A DNA stretch of 64,000 nt. Origin: Chitinophaga sancti. Lineage in GTDB: Bacteria > Bacteroidota > Bacteroidia > Chitinophagales > Chitinophagaceae. A program made the position numbers and the translations under genes. Below, one piece after another: positions 60,889-64,000 of this stretch. The notes beneath the pieces are model-generated. The model made no database searches. It saw only the letters and a list, made by a program, of their open reading frames with translations, and was not told the DNA's origin. The stretch spans positions 1,488,001 to 1,552,000 of the forward strand of contig NZ_CP139247.1 in the NCBI RefSeq assembly GCF_034087045.1, given 5' to 3'. Within the stretch, counting starts at the first letter, position 1; every line of letters starts with the position of its first letter.

Positions 60889-61961
60889 CGATGTTTGAAA
60901 AATTGAAAAGTACTTATCAGGGTAAGCGGGTCTTCCTGACGGGACATACCGGATTTAAGGGGGCCTGGATGACGGCTTTGTTGAATGCTATGGGTGCAGA
61001 GGTAAAAGGATTTGCGCTGGCACCGGAATATGAAGGTTGTATTTATTCGTTGCTCGAAAAGGAGTTGGATGTTGACAGTGTCATTGCGGATATTAGAGAC
61101 AAGCAACGCCTAATCAATGAAATACTTTTCTTTCAGCCTGATTATATTTTCCATCTGGCAGCACAGCCATTGGTGCGTCGTTCTTATGCTATTCCTGCAG
61201 AGACCTTTGAAATAAATGTAATTGGAACTGCGAATATACTGGAAGCGTTAATTCATTTGAACAAGCCATGTGCAGTAGTAGTTATCACTACCGATAAGGT
61301 ATATGAAAATAAGGAGAAAAACCTGTTGTACAATGAAGCTGATGTGCTTGGAGGGTATGATCCATATAGTGCCAGCAAAGCCTGCACAGAGTTGTTAGTG
61401 AACTCTTTTCGAAATTCATTCTTCAATGTAGCCGAGTATAACGTCCATCATAAGGCAGTGGCCAGCGCCAGAGCCGGTAATGTAATTGGTGGTGGCGACT
61501 TCAGCGAGAACAGAATCATTCCTGATATTGTCCGCGCCCTGACTGCACAGGAAGTGATAGCTGTGAGAAATCCATCTTCGGTAAGGCCTTGGCAACATGT
61601 GCTGGAGCCAATAAGCGGATATCTGTTGCTAGGTGCCCTCTTAAATGAGAACCCTGTAAAGTATGGTAAAGCCTACAATTTTGGTCCACAACCTCAGGAC
61701 CATTTAACGGTAAAGGAACTGGTTGAACTAGCGATTTCAGCCTGGGGTAAGGGTGAATGGAAGGATAATTCTGATACCAACCAACCGCATGAAGGGCATC
61801 TGTTACAGCTTGATATTGCGTTGGCCGCTCAAGAACTACAATGGCTGCCTAAACTGGATTCAAAACAGGCAATAGCATGGACGATAGATTGGTATAAAAA
61901 AAGCTTGCCGGAAAAGGTGACTTTTACTTTTGAACAAATTAATAGCTACCTGAATTTATGA
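60873..61961 (+). CDS. rfbG: CDP-glucose 4,6-dehydratase
   Basis: This short-chain dehydrogenase/reductase converts CDP-glucose to CDP-4-keto-6-deoxyglucose with bound NAD. The 362 residues begin MENMVTMFEKLKS (in-frame ATG codons at 60882 and 60891 are alternative starts), then the Rossmann motif VFLTGHTGFKGAWM at about residue 20, and the catalytic YxxxK in GYDPYSASKACTE at about residue 167; VITTDKVYENKE and PRPWQHVLEP-type motifs follow. It overlaps rfbF by 16 bases and the epimerase-like gene by four. Confidence 0.95.
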   Translation: MENMVTMFEKLKSTYQGKRVFLTGHTGFKGAWMTALLNAMGAEVKGFALAPEYEGCIYSLLEKELDVDSVIADIRDKQRLINEILFFQPDYIFHLAAQPLVRRSYAIPAETFEINVIGTANILEALIHLNKPCAVVVITTDKVYENKEKNLLYNEADVLGGYDPYSASKACTELLVNSFRNSFFNVAEYNVHHKAVASARAGNVIGGGDFSENRIIPDIVRALTAQEVIAVRNPSSVRPWQHVLEPISGYLLLGALLNENPVKYGKAYNFGPQPQDHLTVKELVELAISAWGKGEWKDNSDTNQPHEGHLLQLDIALAAQELQWLPKLDSKQAIAWTIDWYKKSLPEKVTFTFEQINSYLNL

Positions 61962-62485
61962 TATTTAATGAAACTCCTTTAGCTGCCAGTTATGTGATAA
62001 CACTGCAACCCTTCAGCGATGACAGGGGCTGGTTTGCAAGAACCTATTGCAAACGGGAGTTTGAGTCAATTGGACACCGGGAAGAATGGGTGCAGATGAA
62101 TCACTCGTTTACTAAGCAAAAAGGTTCTATCCGTGGTATGCACTTCCAGCATTCTCCGTATGAGGAGATCAAATTGATCAGGTGTATTTCGGGAGCTATT
62201 TATGATGTGATCGTAGATATCCGGCAGGATTCACCTACTTATCTGCAATGGTTTGGCATTGAGTTATCCGCCGATAATGGTAAAATGCTCTATATCCCTA
62301 AAGGATTTGCCCATGGATTTCAGACATTGGAAGATAATTGTGCGCTCATCTATCACCACAGTGCATTTTATATGCCTCAGGTAGAAGGTGGTTTGCGATA
62401 TGATGATCCAAAACTCGGTATCAAATGGCCTATAGCCGTTAAAGATATATCAGAAAGGGATAGACAACATCCCTTAATTAACTAA
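61958..62485 (+). CDS. dTDP-4-dehydrorhamnose 3,5-epimerase-like protein
   Basis: This cupin-fold epimerase of the RmlC superfamily acts at carbon 3 and/or 5 of 4-keto-6-deoxyhexoses. The 175 residues show DDRGWFARTYCKREF, NHSFTKQKGSIRGMHFQ (catalytic His), LIRCISGAIYDVIVDIR and KGFAHGFQTLED. In this CDP-glucose operon its substrate is most likely CDP-4-keto-6-deoxyglucose rather than a dTDP-sugar; this is inference. It overlaps rfbG by four bases (ATGA). Whether it epimerises C3 only or C3 and C5 cannot be told. Confidence 0.88.
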   Translation: MIFNETPLAASYVITLQPFSDDRGWFARTYCKREFESIGHREEWVQMNHSFTKQKGSIRGMHFQHSPYEEIKLIRCISGAIYDVIVDIRQDSPTYLQWFGIELSADNGKMLYIPKGFAHGFQTLEDNCALIYHHSAFYMPQVEGGLRYDDPKLGIKWPIAVKDISERDRQHPLIN

Positions 62486-62533
62486 TTAATTTCAATATAC
62501 CGCCTCATTTGGGGCGCAAAATAAGGTTCATTT

Positions 62534-63760
62534 ATGCACTGCAGATTTTGTAAGACCGAATTGACAAATACATTCATAGACCTTGCTAACTCACCAGCAT
62601 CTAATTCCTTTCTGACTGGTGAACAGTTGAACGAACCAGAAACCTTTTATCCGCTGAAGGTATATACCTGCAGCAAATGTTTTCTGGTACAGGTAGATGA
62701 GTATAAAAAATCGGATGCAATTTTTAATAGTGAGTATGTATATTTTTCTTCCTATTCAACTAGTTGGCTGGCACACGTAAAAAAATATACTGAAGCAATG
62801 ATAGCGCGATTTGGATTTAATCAACAATCACAGGTGATTGAAATCGCATCCAATGATGGCTATCTGTTGCAGTACTTTAAGGAAAATCAGGTGCCGGTAT
62901 TAGGAATAGAGCCTACTGCAAATACAGCAAAGGTAGCTATTAGCAAGGGGATTGACTCCATTGTGGACTTCTTTGGTGTAAGACTTGCAACTGAGCTGGC
63001 AGCTAAAAATATACAGGCTGATCTTTTACTTGGCAACAATGTACTGGCACATGTTCCGGATATTGTTGACTTTGTTAAAGGCATGAAGATCATTCTAAAA
63101 AAGAATGGTGTCATTACCATGGAATTCCCTCACCTCATGCAGCTGGTGGAAAACAATCAGTTTGATACCATTTACCACGAGCACTTTTCTTATTTGTCTT
63201 TCTACACCGTGAAAGAAATATTTGAAGCACAGGGCCTGAAGATGTTTGATGTAGAAGAAGTGCCAACCCATGGCGGATCCTTGCGCATTTACGCGTGTCA
63301 TGTTGAGGATGATTCAAAAGAGATTTCGGATCGTGTAGCAACTATGCTGAAAAAAGAGGCTGATAAAGGAATGGTATCACTTGATTATTATGACAATTTT
63401 CAGCAGAAAGCATTGGGAATTAAATTAGACCTTATCGGGTTTCTTATTCAACAGAAGAGAGACGGTAAGCAAGTCGCTGCATATGGTGCTGCTGCTAAAG
63501 GTAATACGCTATTGAACTACTGTGGTATTAAGAATGATCTGATTGATTTTGTTGTAGATGCTAATCCTCATAAGCAAGATAAATTCCTTCCTGCTAGTCA
63601 TATTCCAGTAACTAATGAAGATTATCTGAAGGCAGTAAAACCTGCTTTTGTATTCATACTACCCTGGAATCTCAAAGAAGAGATCATGAATCAGCTATCT
63701 TATATACGTAGCTGGGGAGGACAGTTTGTGATTGCAATTCCTGAAATACAAATTCTGTAA
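62534..63760 (+). CDS. sugar C-methyltransferase (TylC3/TcaB9-like)
   Basis: The 408 residues have the architecture of NDP-hexose 3-C-methyltransferases: an N-terminal zinc-binding domain (MHCRFCKTELTN and YTCSKCFLVQVDEY, four cysteines), a central SAM-binding Rossmann domain with VIEIASNDGYLLQYF at about residue 101, catalytic-region NNVLAHVPDI and YHEHFSYLSFYTV, and a C-terminal half (AYGAAAKGNTLLNYCG). It should add a methyl branch to a 4-keto-6-deoxysugar. In context the substrate is the epimerised CDP-4-keto-6-deoxyglucose. It starts 48 bases after the preceding gene. Confidence 0.92.
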   Translation: MHCRFCKTELTNTFIDLANSPASNSFLTGEQLNEPETFYPLKVYTCSKCFLVQVDEYKKSDAIFNSEYVYFSSYSTSWLAHVKKYTEAMIARFGFNQQSQVIEIASNDGYLLQYFKENQVPVLGIEPTANTAKVAISKGIDSIVDFFGVRLATELAAKNIQADLLLGNNVLAHVPDIVDFVKGMKIILKKNGVITMEFPHLMQLVENNQFDTIYHEHFSYLSFYTVKEIFEAQGLKMFDVEEVPTHGGSLRIYACHVEDDSKEISDRVATMLKKEADKGMVSLDYYDNFQQKALGIKLDLIGFLIQQKRDGKQVAAYGAAAKGNTLLNYCGIKNDLIDFVVDANPHKQDKFLPASHIPVTNEDYLKAVKPAFVFILPWNLKEEIMNQLSYIRSWGGQFVIAIPEIQIL

Positions 63761-63761
63761 T

Positions 63762-64000
63762 ATGAAGAAGGTGTTGGTAACAGGGGCAACTGGGTTCATT
63801 GGGAATTATGTGGTGAATAAATTACTGCAAAGTAATTGTACCGTGATTACCTCTTCTTCCGGTTTAGAGAAAGTGCAGCAAACTAGCTGGTACCCGGCAG
63901 TACATCATATCGTATTTAATATCGAATTATTCGACGACAGCATCAACTACTTTGATTTTTTTGGAGCACCTGATGCTGTTATTCATCTTACCTGGGAAGG
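63762..64000 (+). CDS. NAD-dependent epimerase/dehydratase, 3' end outside the window
   Basis: Only the first 79 codons are visible. They show the Rossmann motif KKVLVTGATGFIGNYVVNK and end near DAVIHLTW, typical of the NAD(P)-dependent sugar epimerase/reductase family. The next step after C-methylation would be reduction of the 4-keto group, which this protein may perform. It begins one base after the methyltransferase stop. Confidence 0.85.
   Translation, partial: MKKVLVTGATGFIGNYVVNKLLQSNCTVITSSSGLEKVQQTSWYPAVHHIVFNIELFDDSINYFDFFGAPDAVIHLTWE

Overview
The window comes from a member of the Bacteroidota, most likely a Chitinophaga-like organism of the Chitinophagales. The evidence is a GldC gliding protein, a PorG-like protein next to uppS-bamA-ompH-ompH, two TonB-dependent receptors with N-terminal carboxypeptidase-regulatory-like domains, several TAnnTTTG promoter boxes (the Bacteroidota -7 element) and the near absence of strong Shine-Dalgarno sequences. 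The genus is an inference. Most of the window is chromosomal core. I saw no insertion sequence, phage gene, tRNA, rRNA or CRISPR array.

Layout. 0-9 kb: the 3' part of nagA, a GT39-like membrane glycosyltransferase, an IMPase-thiL pair on the minus strand, a GH3-family acyl-adenylate enzyme, a LysE exporter, an orphan korB and an AhpD-like protein. 9-18.5 kb: two convergent TonB-dependent receptors sharing a bidirectional terminator, an N-acetylmuramoyl-L-alanine amidase and a long acyl-CoA dehydrogenase. 18.6-25.9 kb: small operons with alpha/beta hydrolases, GT2 and GT4 glycosyltransferases, an orphan OppC-like permease, a lipoprotein, GldC, a YqeY protein and CvpA. 26-33.8 kb: the envelope cluster CBS protein - nadK - porG-like - uppS - bamA - ompH - ompH. 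33.9-37.5 kb: rpmH - rnpA - yidD - S41 protease - DUF1080 lipoprotein; rnpA lacks a normal start codon. 37.7-47.4 kb: superoxide dismutase, a PAS-LuxR regulator, an SPFH protein, tadA-ligA, a 590-base non-coding region with degenerate tandem repeats, and the fused mutase icmF. 47.5-56 kb: a GH125 mannosidase, a membrane-anchored MutS homologue, a radical SAM protein, a small-gene region, DinB-like and AAA proteins, and a sterol-desaturase-family enzyme. 56-64 kb: the start of an exopolysaccharide operon with an SLBB exporter, a Wzz-type protein, a CDP-glucose branch (rfbF, rfbG), a 3,5-epimerase-like protein, a sugar C-methyltransferase and the beginning of an epimerase/reductase.

How the genes work together. 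The 26-34 kb block makes the lipid carrier (UppS), the outer-membrane insertase (BamA) and its periplasmic chaperones (OmpH/Skp), alongside a probable type IX secretion component. The 56-64 kb block should convert glucose-1-phosphate to CDP-4-keto-6-deoxyglucose, then epimerise and C-methylate it to a branched deoxysugar for an exported polysaccharide.

The least explained parts are the non-coding stretches: the repeat array and orphan plus-strand terminator at 43.8-44.1 kb, the cysteine-rich mini-gene at 52.1 kb, a probable remnant of a Wzz N-terminus at 56.3 kb, and the apparent AUA start of rnpA coupled to an upstream mini-ORF. All similarities were judged by eye. No database search was run.
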